From contig JACJYV010000007.1 of NCBI GenBank assembly GCA_020635905.1, positions 186,001 to 250,000 of the forward strand: a stretch of DNA of 64,000 nt. Reading direction: 5' to 3'. The stretch is from Bacteroidia bacterium. GTDB lineage: Bacteria; Bacteroidota; Bacteroidia; J057; JADKCL01. The position numbers were made by a program, and so were the translations under genes. Below, in pieces: positions 1 through 9,668 of the stretch. How positions within the stretch are numbered: the first letter of the stretch is position 1; every line of letters begins with the position of its first letter. Below the pieces are notes generated by a model. It did not search any database and had not been told where the DNA came from. It saw only the letters and a program-made list of their open reading frames with translations.

Positions 1-1189
1 TGTCCTGGCTGGTGCATTCGAGCCACAGGGTATCCGAGCCCAGAGGAACGCACAGGATTACATGGTTGAATTGATTTGAGGGAAAATCTGCCAGGAAAAA
101 ATGACGTCTTTTGCCCGCTTGTATTAAGGCAGGATACGATTTGATGCCCTCCAGAGCCAGTAGGTTGTGTGTGTACTGGGTAAGGGCCTTGCAGTCGCCA
201 AAACCTTTGGCCTCCGTGGTTGAGGCAGGGAATGATTTCCATCCGCCAATGCCCAGTTGGATGCCTACATAGCGGGTATGCGATTGCATGTAGCGGTATA
301 TGGCCGCCACTTTTTCCCGGGGGCTGGAAGCCTGGGCAATTTCAGAAGGGAAATTTGCGCGCGATCCGTCCTGAAGATCATTTACATCATGATTGAGGTC
401 AAAAAACCATTTTCCAAGTCCTTGCCAGGTTTTCATGTTTCCTTCCTGCCCCCCAAAACTGAACTTGCCAGGCGCCGTGAAGACTGCCTGCATGGATTCC
501 CGCAAGGGCAGTTCGAAGGGTTCGCTTTCCCTCGCGGGTTGGTTTTCCATGACCCAGATCCAGGTTTTTCGGCCATTTTCCACTTTGGTTTTGACCCCGG
601 TTGTGATCCCCCTTTCCCGGAAACGTAATTCCTCGCCCATATCCATCTCCACCACAAAAGTGGATTTTTCCACCGCCAATCCGTAACCAGCCTGAGGCCG
701 CCATCCAGGATACCACAGCAGACCCTTGTAGGTGGTTTCGTATTTGTATTCGACCGTAAACGGATAATCCCTGACTTTGGGCTGATATTCTTTCACCCTG
801 TTATCGTCATAGAGCGACATGGTTGAATAGGGATTGGATTCGGAAAGAATGGCGGGTGTGAGCCGGGTCAGCCGTTCACCCAGGGCATCATAAATGGCAC
901 CGCCTAAAAAAACAGGTTTCTGAAAACGGTCTTCCTGAAGATAAATTTCAGCATATTTCAACCCTGATTCATTCAGCACAGTCACCGCAAAACTGACTTC
1001 CTCACGTGCATTTTCATTTGAAATTACGGTGAATCTGGTGTCATAATTCCTGATCACTGCATTACTGTTTTGGAGCAGGGCCGGGGGGATTTCCCGTACG
1101 GGATAGTTCTGGGCCCGAATATGGGTAAAGTGCAGAAGCAGCAGGAGAATAACAGCTCCAGATGATCGAAAAATGCCAGAAAGTCTCAT
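1..1189 (-). CDS. DUF3857/transglutaminase-like secreted protein, 3' end beyond window
   Basis: The reverse strand is open from an ATG at 1189-1187 to the window edge (about 396 codons, stop outside). It begins with a signal peptide (MRLSGIF..., hydrophobic LLLLLHFTH, then AQN). A DUF3857-type beta domain follows, then a transglutaminase-like core. The catalytic triad looks intact: Cys in GDCKALTQY, His in FNHVI and an acidic residue in WLECTSQ. Such Bacteroidota proteins are exported; their substrates are generally unknown. The start codon overlaps the stop of the upstream gene as ATGA, so the two are very likely translationally coupled. The partner gene has the same architecture but a degenerate triad. 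Family assignment is confident; a specific function cannot be given. Confidence 0.8.
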   Translation of the reverse strand, partial: MRLSGIFRSSGAVILLLLLHFTHIRAQNYPVREIPPALLQNSNAVIRNYDTRFTVISNENAREEVSFAVTVLNESGLKYAEIYLQEDRFQKPVFLGGAIYDALGERLTRLTPAILSESNPYSTMSLYDDNRVKEYQPKVRDYPFTVEYKYETTYKGLLWYPGWRPQAGYGLAVEKSTFVVEMDMGEELRFRERGITTGVKTKVENGRKTWIWVMENQPARESEPFELPLRESMQAVFTAPGKFSFGGQEGNMKTWQGLGKWFFDLNHDVNDLQDGSRANFPSEIAQASSPREKVAAIYRYMQSHTRYVGIQLGIGGWKSFPASTTEAKGFGDCKALTQYTHNLLALEGIKSYPALIQAGKRRHFFLADFPSNQFNHVILCVPLGSDTLWLECTSQD

Positions 1190-3183
1190 TTTTCAACCCT
1201 TTTTAGTACGAGCTGCTCCCCCTGTTTGGCCACCACCCGATCGAAAAATTCGCGCAGACTGGGGTAAAGGTTGGGAGTGATCACGGGATCTCTGATCTCC
1301 AGGCTACTGGTCACGGAAAGGGTATTTTCGAGAATTTCAAGGTGATAGCGGTAAACGGCAGCCTTTTCGGGCAGGGCCCAGTAAACGCCTTCGGGTATTT
1401 CATCGGCAACAAATCCTTCGGGAAGGGTGATTTGGGCAGAATAAATTTCTTTCCAGGGCGCCCCAAAATCAACGGGAAAAATCCTGTTCTGGCTTTTGAA
1501 TGGGTTTTCCTGGCGGGCTTCGGTAAGCATAGGGGTAAGATAAAGCAGCGGCCCTGCTTTTTTGACCAGTGACTGACTGGTCAGGACGCATGAATGTTTG
1601 AGAAAATCTTCCTTTTCTCTGCTTTCAGGCAGTTTCATTTCGACCGACGCCCAACCTTCGCGTCTTTTTTTCCATGCAATTAAAAATTCGTCTTCACCCT
1701 TTTCGTCCAGCAAAGTCCGGGCATACAGCCCATCCAGACCTGCCTGCGAAATCTCCATCCAGCCTGTGAGTTTTCCATTGGCATCCATTTCGAATTTGCC
1801 CTGAATGGCTTCCTGCGATTTGAGGCGGGGAGTGATTTCCACCCAGCTTGTATTTTGGGGATCGAGTAGCAGTCCGGGGCCGTTGAGGACCCGCAAAGGG
1901 AGAATTCCGTGAGGGGCCGAGGGTTCAGTGGCATCCAGTAAAATGCTTTCATCCTCAATTTCAACCTGTGCAATCACGTAATTGAACTGTCGCAACATGG
2001 GAAAATCCTGAACAGCTTTGCCATTATTCCGGGTGCTCAGAATCACGGGATGGGCTTTCAGTCCTGCCTCCTTCAGCATCGAAATCAGCAACAGATTGAG
2101 GTCTGCACTATTACCTCCTCCTCTTTCCCAGGCAGTTTTCAATCCGTCGGAAGAGTATAAATCATTGCTTCCGTTCCATTCCATTTTCCTTGAGACCAAC
2201 TCTGAAACAGCCTTCATCTTTTCCAATTCTGTGCCTTTTCCATTCAGGGCCGCTTCAAGTTCTGATTTATAAAAATTCTTATTGATCTGCACCCCAAACA
2301 TGTCATAATCTTTGAGCCGGTCACGCAAATCGTCCCAGGATTTCACAATATAAACAGGCATTTCTCCCGGAAACTGGTAGGAAGCAATTTCAAACTCAAG
2401 ATGTGCCATGTAATCCTGATCGCAGGTCATGAAGGGCTCTTTTAGGAATGCAGGGAGATTTTTGATTTCCCACTCCCTGACCTTCACGTTGACGGGTTTG
2501 GGATGCCCGTTTACATCTTTCAGACCGATAATCTGGGAAGTGGTTTTCTGGCTGTTTTTGGAGAAATCCAGGTAGCTGTGACCCATGATTTTGTGGGTGA
2601 AATATTCAGGGATAAATGTGGAATATGAACTTTCAAGCACAGGAATTGTAGTCTGAAAATTCCACTCTCTGATACTGAAAAAATTATCTGAAATAATGCT
2701 GTAATGATATTCAACGATGGATCCTTCCCGTGCATTGGGGAGGGCAAACTTTTTGACCCGATAGTTTTCGCTTAAATCTTCTTCATAAATTTCCTGGGAT
2801 GTAAGTTTGGTCGTTTCCACTTTGCCATCCACCAGATTATAAGTCATGCCGCGGATGGATTGGATTTTTTCAGGTTTTGTACTGCCTGGACTGTAAAGCG
2901 GAATGTTGCCATTTGCCCAGTCAAGCCCGGATTTCTTCAGGATTTTGATTCTCACCTGCCGTTCGAAAACCATTTTCCACTGGTTGTTGAGCACTTCCAG
3001 ATAGGAGGTGCCCCAGTCGCCCAGGATGATGGCCTCCGCAGAAGTATCCACTTCCGCAGGGTTTAATTGAAAATCGCTCTTTTTTACCTTGCCAAACTGA
3101 ACGGAAAGCCTCTGCGAAAAAGCAAGGCCACACCAATTAGATAAAAAAACAACGAAAAAGATTGCAATTAGGTTTTTTTGCAT
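1186..3183 (-). CDS. DUF3857/transglutaminase-fold protein with degenerate catalytic site
   Basis: This 665-residue protein has an N-terminal signal peptide (IAIFFVVFLSNWCGLAFSQ). A DUF3857 beta-rich domain (about residues 55-230) precedes a transglutaminase-like core (about 290-430) and a C-terminal beta domain. In the core the usual GDCKD-type motif reads GGGNSADLNLLL, so the Cys is replaced by Ser or Asn. The usual FNH reads FNY, so the His is lost, while LLDATEP keeps the Asp. It is therefore probably not an active transglutaminase; a binding or structural role is inferred. It is the first gene of a two-gene operon with the downstream paralogue at 1-1189 (4-bp overlap). The ATG at 3183 directly precedes the signal peptide. 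Confidence 0.8.
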   Translation of the reverse strand: MQKNLIAIFFVVFLSNWCGLAFSQRLSVQFGKVKKSDFQLNPAEVDTSAEAIILGDWGTSYLEVLNNQWKMVFERQVRIKILKKSGLDWANGNIPLYSPGSTKPEKIQSIRGMTYNLVDGKVETTKLTSQEIYEEDLSENYRVKKFALPNAREGSIVEYHYSIISDNFFSIREWNFQTTIPVLESSYSTFIPEYFTHKIMGHSYLDFSKNSQKTTSQIIGLKDVNGHPKPVNVKVREWEIKNLPAFLKEPFMTCDQDYMAHLEFEIASYQFPGEMPVYIVKSWDDLRDRLKDYDMFGVQINKNFYKSELEAALNGKGTELEKMKAVSELVSRKMEWNGSNDLYSSDGLKTAWERGGGNSADLNLLLISMLKEAGLKAHPVILSTRNNGKAVQDFPMLRQFNYVIAQVEIEDESILLDATEPSAPHGILPLRVLNGPGLLLDPQNTSWVEITPRLKSQEAIQGKFEMDANGKLTGWMEISQAGLDGLYARTLLDEKGEDEFLIAWKKRREGWASVEMKLPESREKEDFLKHSCVLTSQSLVKKAGPLLYLTPMLTEARQENPFKSQNRIFPVDFGAPWKEIYSAQITLPEGFVADEIPEGVYWALPEKAAVYRYHLEILENTLSVTSSLEIRDPVITPNLYPSLREFFDRVVAKQGEQLVLKRVEK

Positions 3184-3416
3184 GATTAGATGAATTCCGG
3201 CTAATTTATTTTGACAATAATAAGAATTTTCGATTTGTTTTGAAGGGTTGGATGCAGTTTTTTTTCATATTTCTGGAGGGCTGATATTTCCTCTCCGAAT
3301 TCCCTTTTCAACGCTTGAAAAATCGACGGCTTTTTCATATTTTGCTCTGTCTTTTTCTGTCGTTGAAAAAACCGGTTTTTCAGGGCAGTTGAGGCGAAAC
3401 GGTAAAAGAGAAAATC

Positions 3417-6400
3417 ATGGGTAAGGAACGGGTACACGTTGCTCAAAACGACGTCAGACAGCATAAAAAACTGTCCCAAAACGAGGAAAGCCTGGAAACC
3501 ACACAGGAACTGTCTCCTCCTCAGCTTAAGCTGGATTCAGGTGCCATTGATCCCCCCGCGGATCCCACCGCCAATGGAGGCGGCGGTCTGAACGGGCTCA
3601 AATCTCCCTCACAGCTCAAAGTCAATCCTTCCCAAAGCGTTGGCGCAGATGGCCCAACTGCCTTTCAGTTCAAAGAAAGAGGCGCTGATTCCAGCACTTC
3701 CATGGGGAGTGCCTTTCAGTTCAAAGCCGCAGATTCCACCTCCCTTCCCATTCAGAAAAAATCTGCCTTCGAGGTAAACGATTCCACCGTACAGAAAAAG
3801 GAGGATGGCGGCGATGTGATGGGCAAAATGGAAAACTCATTTGGCTCAGATTTCTCCAACGTCAACATCCACAAAGATTCCCAGAAAGCTTCCGACGTAG
3901 GGGCCCTCGCTTATACCCAGGGCAATGATGTGCATTTTGCCCCCGGACAGTTCAAGCCTGAAACTCAATCGGGTCAGGAACTGATCGGCCACGAACTGGC
4001 CCACGTGGTGCAGCAGCGCGAAGGACGGGTGGAGCCCACCACCAATGTGGGTGATATGCCCGTCAACAACGACAAAGGTCTCGAGTCAGAAGCTGATGCC
4101 ATGGGCGCCAAGGCCGCCGCAGGAGAATCTGCCGTAACCCAGCAAAAGAAGTCTCCATCCGCGAAAAGCACCCCCACCGTACAGAAAAAATCTGCAGATC
4201 CGGACGAGGACAAGCAAACAGAGGAGGAAAATGAAGGACCGGATTCAGAGAAAACTCCCGGAACGGATTCGCCCGTAGGCGGAGGCAACGAGGAAACCAG
4301 TCAGGAGCAGGAAACCATGCCCGAAGAGGGGCAGGAGCAACAAACCCCCGATAAGAAACCTGGTGAGAGACCGGGAGTTGGGGATCAGAGTTCACTTAAG
4401 AATACCCAGGAGGATGAACTTTCAGAATCTGAAATGGTTCCTGAGGAGTCCACCATGGAGCAAAATACTTCCTCAAATCCCAACACTTCCGCTTTGGTTG
4501 ATGATACTGAAGAAAAAGAAGAAGGGGAGGAAGAGGTTTCTGAGAATTCCGAAGCTGAGCTTGAAAACACAGATGCCGCGGACGAAGGAGATGAGGATTC
4601 CTCGGAAGAAGGTGGAAATGAAGAAAAGTCTGAGGGAGAAGAAGGAACGGAGGGCGAAGGCGAAGGAACTGAAAATTCTGAAGGAGGTGCTGGTGGAGAA
4701 GGTGAAGGTGGTGGCGAAGGTGGCGAAGGAGGAGGTGGGGCAGGTGAAGGTGGCGCCGGAGGCGGTGAAGGTCAGGGAGGCGGACAAGGCGGCCCGGGGG
4801 CCGCTCCCGGGGTTGGCGGACCCAGAAAACAGGCCGCTCCCCAGATGGGTGGCTTTGGCAAAGGAAGCGAACCCGCCGTATTTGTGGCCAATGCCCTCAT
4901 GGCAAAATCGCTTTCACCCGACAGCATTTTGCAGGACAATGGGGACGGAACTTACGTAGTAACCGGCGCCAATCTGGGCTCCATGGTGGATCAGGGTAAA
5001 TCTGGTGCGCCGCTTCAGATGAAACCCGATCCCGAAAAAGACAAGCCGGGTCTCATGCCTGTTGACAAAGCAGATTCTGACCAGTCATTTGCCATCAACC
5101 GCGACCAGGTCCAGAATGCAACAGACAGTTTCAAATCACTGGGTGAAGCTGAAGTCAAGAAAATCGACGATTTCAGCAACACCATTCCCGGATCCATTAA
5201 TACCGCGGCCACCATTGCCAAAGGCAAAGTCCTTGCCTTCCAGTTGGTGCAGCGTCTGCGCATCGAGGCGGCCTACCTGAAAGAAAAAGCCACCCTGATT
5301 GCCGAAGCCCTGCGCATCAAAGGCGAAGCTCAAAAAGCCCTCGACGATACCAATACGGCCCTGGATAATGCGGCCACCGCGGCCAAAGGCGTAGTTGATA
5401 CGGCCTTTACCGATCAGGAAAAGGCCCTGACCGAGATGGAAACCACCATGTCGGGCAAGTTCTCCAAAGCCTTTACCGATGCCCAGCAGGCCCTCATTGA
5501 CGTCGCCACGGACAAAGGCAAAATCGCCAAAGGAAAAGGCGAAGCCAAGGCAAATTATTACCGTGGATTACCCATTCCATCCCAATCCACCTGGGAAGAC
5601 ATCAAAAACGGTGGCTCTTTCGAAAGAGACCGCCACGACGCCCGGGTAAAAGCCTCTACAGATACTGGCAACGGATACGCGGCAGAATTCCTCAAGAAGG
5701 CCCAGGAAGAAGGCGCCAAACTGAAAAGCGCCGGGGAAGGAGAGCTCCTTAAATACGTAAAAGATTCGGTCAAAGCGGCAAAAGACAATATCAAGGCCCG
5801 CAAGGAATCTGCTTACACCCTGATTGATACCCTTGTCACCAACGGCAAAACGGCAGCCAAAACTGCATTTGACACCGCGGTTGCCGAAGGCGAAAAACAA
5901 TATAACGCGGCTTCTGCTTCCCTCGATACCGAGCGGACCAATCAGATTAATTCCATCAATACCACGGCCAGCACCCAAAGCCAGGCCATTACGGATGCCG
6001 CCGCCGACCTGATTACCAATCTGCAACAAGGCGCCACCGACGCTGCCAACTCCTTCACGGAGCAGATTACGGCTACCCTGGAGCAGGTCAGCAACCTGCA
6101 AAATCCGCCTGCCCCTGCGATTGAGAAGCAACTCGACGAGGCCCTTTCCGGCATTACCGCCGGGGTTGCCGAAGTTCTGACCAAACTGAATCAGGGAGTA
6201 ACAGACGGAAGCAAATCCCTGGATGACATCGCTGGCAAGGCAGGAGAAGCCCTGGCCGCAATAGGAGATGGAGCAATTACCATCTTTGAAGGCATTCGTT
6301 CGGGCATGGTCACCACCCTGGAAGGCCTCCGCGACGGACTCAAAGAGCAACTCAAAGGCATTCAGGAGCCCACGGTTGAGAAAATCACCAATGAAGGAAA

Positions 6401-8618
6401 CCAGGCCAAGACCGATATGGAAGCGGAAACCACCGCCACCCAGAAAGGTCTTACCGATGTTTATGATAAACTGGTTGCCAAATTTGCTGAAAATGCCAAA
6501 GGCCTTGGCGGCGACTTTGACAAGCAGCTCGCTGGTCTCGATTCTGCCATTGACAAGCAGGCCCAGAAGGCCTACGACGCGGTTCAGCCCCGCTGGAAAG
6601 CGTGGCTCCTCTTCATTGTCGATCTGGCCATTGCCATCATCGTTACCGCGGTCATTTGTGCGGCCCTCGCCTCGGGCGGTATTCTGGTCGCCCTGGCGGT
6701 TGGAGCCGTGGCGGGTGCCATCGGCGGTGCCCTCAAGTACGGAGCAAAATGCGCCCTCACCAACGAAGAATTCAGTTGGGGGAATCTGGGCAAAGAAATG
6801 GTGCTGGGTGCGGTCAGCGGCGTGATCACGGCGTTGGGTGCAGGAGCAGGTGGAGCCGCAGGCAAGTTCCTGGTCGGAAAAGTATCCAGCGGAGCCATTA
6901 CCTTCATTGGCAAAACCGCAGCTGAGTACATCGGCGAAGTGGGCGTTGGATTCGTGGTCGATACCATCGGCACTGGCATTACCGAGGTCATCAAGACCCG
7001 CTGGGAAACCGGGAAGTGGGATTTCTCCAAATTTGGGGAGGCCTTTACCATGCGCAACCTGGCCATCAACTTCTTCGGAAACCTGGGTGGCAAGTACTTC
7101 GGCGATAAACTAAGCGGCTGGCTGAAAGGCGGCAAGGAAGGTGCAGGCGAAGTAATTGAATCCACAACCAAGGAAACGGTCGAGAATACGGTTGAAACCA
7201 CTGCCAAGGAAACGGTTGAGAATACCGTAGAAACCACCGCCAAAGAAACGGTGGAAAATACTGCGGAAACCACCGCGAAAGAAACAGTCGAAAATACGGC
7301 AGAAACCACTGCCAAGGAAACGGTCGAAAATACCACTGAAACCACAGCCAAGGAAACCGTGGAAAATTCTGCGGAACAAACCGGCAAGGAAACCGTGGAA
7401 AATGCCACTGAGCAGACGGGTAAGGAAACGGTGGAAAATTCCGCAGAGCAAACCGGCAAGGAAACGCTGGAGAATTCGGCCGAACAAACGGGCAAGGAAA
7501 CGGTAGAAAATTCGACCGAACAGACCGCCAAAGAAACCACTGGCGAGGCCGCAGAAGATGCAGGCAAGAAAACCGGGGCCGAATTGGCCGAGGAAATGAA
7601 ATATCCCGATCCGCCAGACGGATACCACTGGATGAATTCCAATGGCAAACCCGTCCTGCGCAGGAATCCGGGCAAAGGCGACCTGTTGCCGCCTGCATCT
7701 TACAACCCCAAAACGAAGCGTTTTGTGCCCGACGTGGAACCCCCGACCGGCTTCCGTTGGGAAAATCGCGACGGCGTCTTCATCCTGGCCCGCAAAGCGG
7801 GACTGGGAGACAGCCTGCCCAAAATCGAGTTTGATCCCACCACGGGTGGATTCAAAAATATAGAAACGGGATTGCCCTACATCTCTCACATGGATGTCAA
7901 GGCCGATATCCTGGCCAAAATTGGGGCTGATCCGAACCTCAAACTCAACATCTCAGATGATGAGATCAAGGGTTTGATCGACAAAGTGAGCCAGCTGGGC
8001 ATGGGCAAAGGGGAAATTGATACCCTGATGGCCATCGCAGCCCGCAAACCGTGGGTATCAGCCGGCAAGCTGAGCGAAGTAATGGATACGGTGGCCGCCA
8101 AGGCCGCCAATAATAACATCGTATTCAAAGATGGCTGGGACTTCATGCGCGCCTGGCGCGAAGGACAGCAGGGCCTCCTGAGCGGGAAAGCGCTCAGTCC
8201 TGAAGATTATCTGGATCCCACCTACATTGCCAATCACCTTTCGCAGTTCTCGGGCGGAGCCAGCTATCTGGTGCCTGAGGGTGCCTTCAAGAAATTTGTG
8301 GAGCCCAACCCCATGCTTGGAAGGGCAGGCGAAGGGATGTTCGTTTCACCTCCTGCTAAAATCGACGATGTGGTTTCCAAAGCTGGCGGCGACATGCGGG
8401 TGGTGGAAAGTGAAATGGGATTTGCTGACGGTTCCTGGGGCAACCAGGGGCTGTACCGAATCGACGTACCCAACCCGCAAAATGTCCGCATTCCCAATGG
8501 AATGGAGGAAGGTGCCAACGAATTCTGGCACCCGGGTGGTATTACCTCGGGCGGCGTAGCCGAAACCGTGGTGGATCAGATCCCCAAAGCTGATGCCATC
8601 ATAACCAAACTCTTTTAA
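3417..8618 (+). CDS. DUF4157 (HELAH) giant polymorphic-toxin-like protein
   Basis: The product has 1733 residues and no signal peptide. Order of parts: a Q/K-rich N-terminus with repeated AFQFK-like segments (1-130); a DUF4157 domain (about 138-205) with the metallopeptidase-like motif HELAH in GQELIGHELAHVVQQ; an acidic then Gly/Glu-rich linker (about 260-470); a long Ala/Lys-rich helical region (about 550-1060); a hydrophobic segment (about 1062-1106, membrane insertion likely); ten 12-residue repeats (about 1253-1372); and a compact C-terminal ~250 residues ending TSGGVAETVVDQIP...TKLF. DUF4157 proteins are enriched near extracellular contractile injection systems and in toxin loci (known). 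The variable C-terminus next to a small acidic gene is the classical toxin/immunity layout (inference). The toxic activity is not identified. No injection-system structural gene lies in this window. Confidence 0.8.
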   Translation: MGKERVHVAQNDVRQHKKLSQNEESLETTQELSPPQLKLDSGAIDPPADPTANGGGGLNGLKSPSQLKVNPSQSVGADGPTAFQFKERGADSSTSMGSAFQFKAADSTSLPIQKKSAFEVNDSTVQKKEDGGDVMGKMENSFGSDFSNVNIHKDSQKASDVGALAYTQGNDVHFAPGQFKPETQSGQELIGHELAHVVQQREGRVEPTTNVGDMPVNNDKGLESEADAMGAKAAAGESAVTQQKKSPSAKSTPTVQKKSADPDEDKQTEEENEGPDSEKTPGTDSPVGGGNEETSQEQETMPEEGQEQQTPDKKPGERPGVGDQSSLKNTQEDELSESEMVPEESTMEQNTSSNPNTSALVDDTEEKEEGEEEVSENSEAELENTDAADEGDEDSSEEGGNEEKSEGEEGTEGEGEGTENSEGGAGGEGEGGGEGGEGGGGAGEGGAGGGEGQGGGQGGPGAAPGVGGPRKQAAPQMGGFGKGSEPAVFVANALMAKSLSPDSILQDNGDGTYVVTGANLGSMVDQGKSGAPLQMKPDPEKDKPGLMPVDKADSDQSFAINRDQVQNATDSFKSLGEAEVKKIDDFSNTIPGSINTAATIAKGKVLAFQLVQRLRIEAAYLKEKATLIAEALRIKGEAQKALDDTNTALDNAATAAKGVVDTAFTDQEKALTEMETTMSGKFSKAFTDAQQALIDVATDKGKIAKGKGEAKANYYRGLPIPSQSTWEDIKNGGSFERDRHDARVKASTDTGNGYAAEFLKKAQEEGAKLKSAGEGELLKYVKDSVKAAKDNIKARKESAYTLIDTLVTNGKTAAKTAFDTAVAEGEKQYNAASASLDTERTNQINSINTTASTQSQAITDAAADLITNLQQGATDAANSFTEQITATLEQVSNLQNPPAPAIEKQLDEALSGITAGVAEVLTKLNQGVTDGSKSLDDIAGKAGEALAAIGDGAITIFEGIRSGMVTTLEGLRDGLKEQLKGIQEPTVEKITNEGNQAKTDMEAETTATQKGLTDVYDKLVAKFAENAKGLGGDFDKQLAGLDSAIDKQAQKAYDAVQPRWKAWLLFIVDLAIAIIVTAVICAALASGGILVALAVGAVAGAIGGALKYGAKCALTNEEFSWGNLGKEMVLGAVSGVITALGAGAGGAAGKFLVGKVSSGAITFIGKTAAEYIGEVGVGFVVDTIGTGITEVIKTRWETGKWDFSKFGEAFTMRNLAINFFGNLGGKYFGDKLSGWLKGGKEGAGEVIESTTKETVENTVETTAKETVENTVETTAKETVENTAETTAKETVENTAETTAKETVENTTETTAKETVENSAEQTGKETVENATEQTGKETVENSAEQTGKETLENSAEQTGKETVENSTEQTAKETTGEAAEDAGKKTGAELAEEMKYPDPPDGYHWMNSNGKPVLRRNPGKGDLLPPASYNPKTKRFVPDVEPPTGFRWENRDGVFILARKAGLGDSLPKIEFDPTTGGFKNIETGLPYISHMDVKADILAKIGADPNLKLNISDDEIKGLIDKVSQLGMGKGEIDTLMAIAARKPWVSAGKLSEVMDTVAAKAANNNIVFKDGWDFMRAWREGQQGLLSGKALSPEDYLDPTYIANHLSQFSGGASYLVPEGAFKKFVEPNPMLGRAGEGMFVSPPAKIDDVVSKAGGDMRVVESEMGFADGSWGNQGLYRIDVPNPQNVRIPNGMEEGANEFWHPGGITSGGVAETVVDQIPKADAIITKLF
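7173..7568 (+). repeat. 36-bp tandem repeat encoding a 12-residue unit
   Basis: Ten near-identical in-frame units (consensus ETVENxxExTxK) occupy 7173-7532. An eleventh, decayed unit (ETTGEAAEDAGK) runs to 7568. The first five end in ETTAK and units 6-9 in EQTGK, which suggests two rounds of local duplication. The segment is strongly charged and likely helical. It sits between the hydrophobic region and the C-terminal putative toxin domain, so it may be a stalk or spacer. Confidence 0.9.
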
Positions 8619-8626
8619 AGCGGAGA

Positions 8627-9064
8627 ATGATTAACGCAAGGTTTATTTCTGAGCCCATCGAAAAGGGGCAAATGTACGAATTGCTGACCGGACAAGCGGG
8701 AAATCGCATCCCGAATCCGTATTTCGATACGCCCACTGACCCGACTGCCATTTTTGAGGGTATCAGGGACATCATGGGCGATCGGCCTGAAGTAATGGCG
8801 GAATTTCTGAACCAGGTACAGCACATGGCCGCCGATCCGGAGTATGCTTACATGGCCGTTTACTATGCCTTTGATATTCAGGACAATCCGGGATTGTTTG
8901 GCGAAGGATTTGTGGCAAAGAAATACATCCTGAACCTGTTCGAGCTCATTCGCAAAAATGAGGCCGCCCTCCGTCTCAACCGCTCTGGCTCGGGCGCACA
9001 GGATCCCGAGGGCTGGTGGGGCATTGCTTCTCGAACCATGGAGAGTCTGAAAAAGGCGCTTTAG
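8627..9064 (+). CDS. Small cytosolic protein, candidate immunity protein
   Basis: The 145-residue product has no signal peptide or membrane helix. It starts 8 bp after the DUF4157 gene stop, so the two are almost certainly co-transcribed and perhaps co-translated; an AGCGGAG purine stretch lies upstream of the ATG. The protein is rich in acidic and aromatic residues (for example PEYAYMAVYYAFD) and looks all-helical. I do not recognise the family. Its size, position and tight linkage to the variable C-terminus of a polymorphic toxin make it the best candidate for the cognate immunity protein. That role is inferred from context only. Confidence 0.6.
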   Translation: MINARFISEPIEKGQMYELLTGQAGNRIPNPYFDTPTDPTAIFEGIRDIMGDRPEVMAEFLNQVQHMAADPEYAYMAVYYAFDIQDNPGLFGEGFVAKKYILNLFELIRKNEAALRLNRSGSGAQDPEGWWGIASRTMESLKKAL

Positions 9065-9112
9065 GAGGTCTGGGGCGAATTTATTACCTGTGAAATCATT
9101 AAACCAACCCCC

Positions 9113-9613
9113 ATGGAAACCAACCCTTCTCCCCAATGGACCCCCAAAGACAAGCTCATTGGGGCTGCCATTGCCCTGGTCCTGTTGCTGGGAGTGGTTT
9201 TCGTGGTTTATACCCATATTCGCGAACTAAATCATCCCAGCATCTGGATGAGCGGCGACGATCCCAATTGTACCCGGGCCGAAGGGGTGGTTCAGAAAAA
9301 GCTGGAAAGCGGGGTGAAATCCGTGACCTATAAAATAGAATTTTCCTACACCCTTCCCTCTGGCAAACGCACCCTTTCCGACCAGAACGTGGATTACAGC
9401 ACCTACGACCGTTATGAAGAAGGGGGCGCAATCGAGATTTGTTACCTGGCCTCAAATCCCGAGCGGGTGACCATTATAGGCAACGAGTACGGTGCTGATG
9501 CCCTCCTTTACATGGTTTTGCTGGACCTGGGCATCCTGGTGGTGATTTTTCTGCTGGTTCGTTCGGGACGCAGACAGATGCGAAAAAACCGGGCCAAAAC
9601 TCAGTCCAATTGA
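9113..9613 (+). CDS. DUF3592-like membrane protein
   Basis: This 166-residue protein has an N-terminal membrane helix (about 21-41, IGAAIALVLLLGVVFVVYTHI) and a C-terminal one (about 129-148, LLYMVLLDLGILVVIFLLV). Between them lies a beta-rich soluble segment containing AEGVVQKK, VTYKIEFSYTLPSGKR and EICYLASNPERVTI, the layout of DUF3592 proteins. Function is unknown in the family. It follows the toxin and candidate immunity genes by 48 bp and precedes the PoNi-like gene. A second DUF3592-type gene lies at 13965-14432. The family call is good; a role in the toxin locus is speculative. Confidence 0.65.
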   Translation: METNPSPQWTPKDKLIGAAIALVLLLGVVFVVYTHIRELNHPSIWMSGDDPNCTRAEGVVQKKLESGVKSVTYKIEFSYTLPSGKRTLSDQNVDYSTYDRYEEGGAIEICYLASNPERVTIIGNEYGADALLYMVLLDLGILVVIFLLVRSGRRQMRKNRAKTQSN

Positions 9614-9668
9614 GTAAATTGGTAGTGGATTAGCATGGGCTCAAGGTAGAATCAGGCCCTGAAAACCG

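Noticed and set aside
3201..3479. 92-residue reverse ORF overlapping the start of the DUF4157 gene
   Set aside because: It has no domain, overlaps the promoter and 5' end of a well-supported gene, and its start lies within that gene.
6584..7675. 363-residue reverse ORF with Ser/Val-rich repeats
   Set aside because: It is the antisense reading of the 36-bp repeat region in the DUF4157 gene. The sense frame has domain support and continuous coding.
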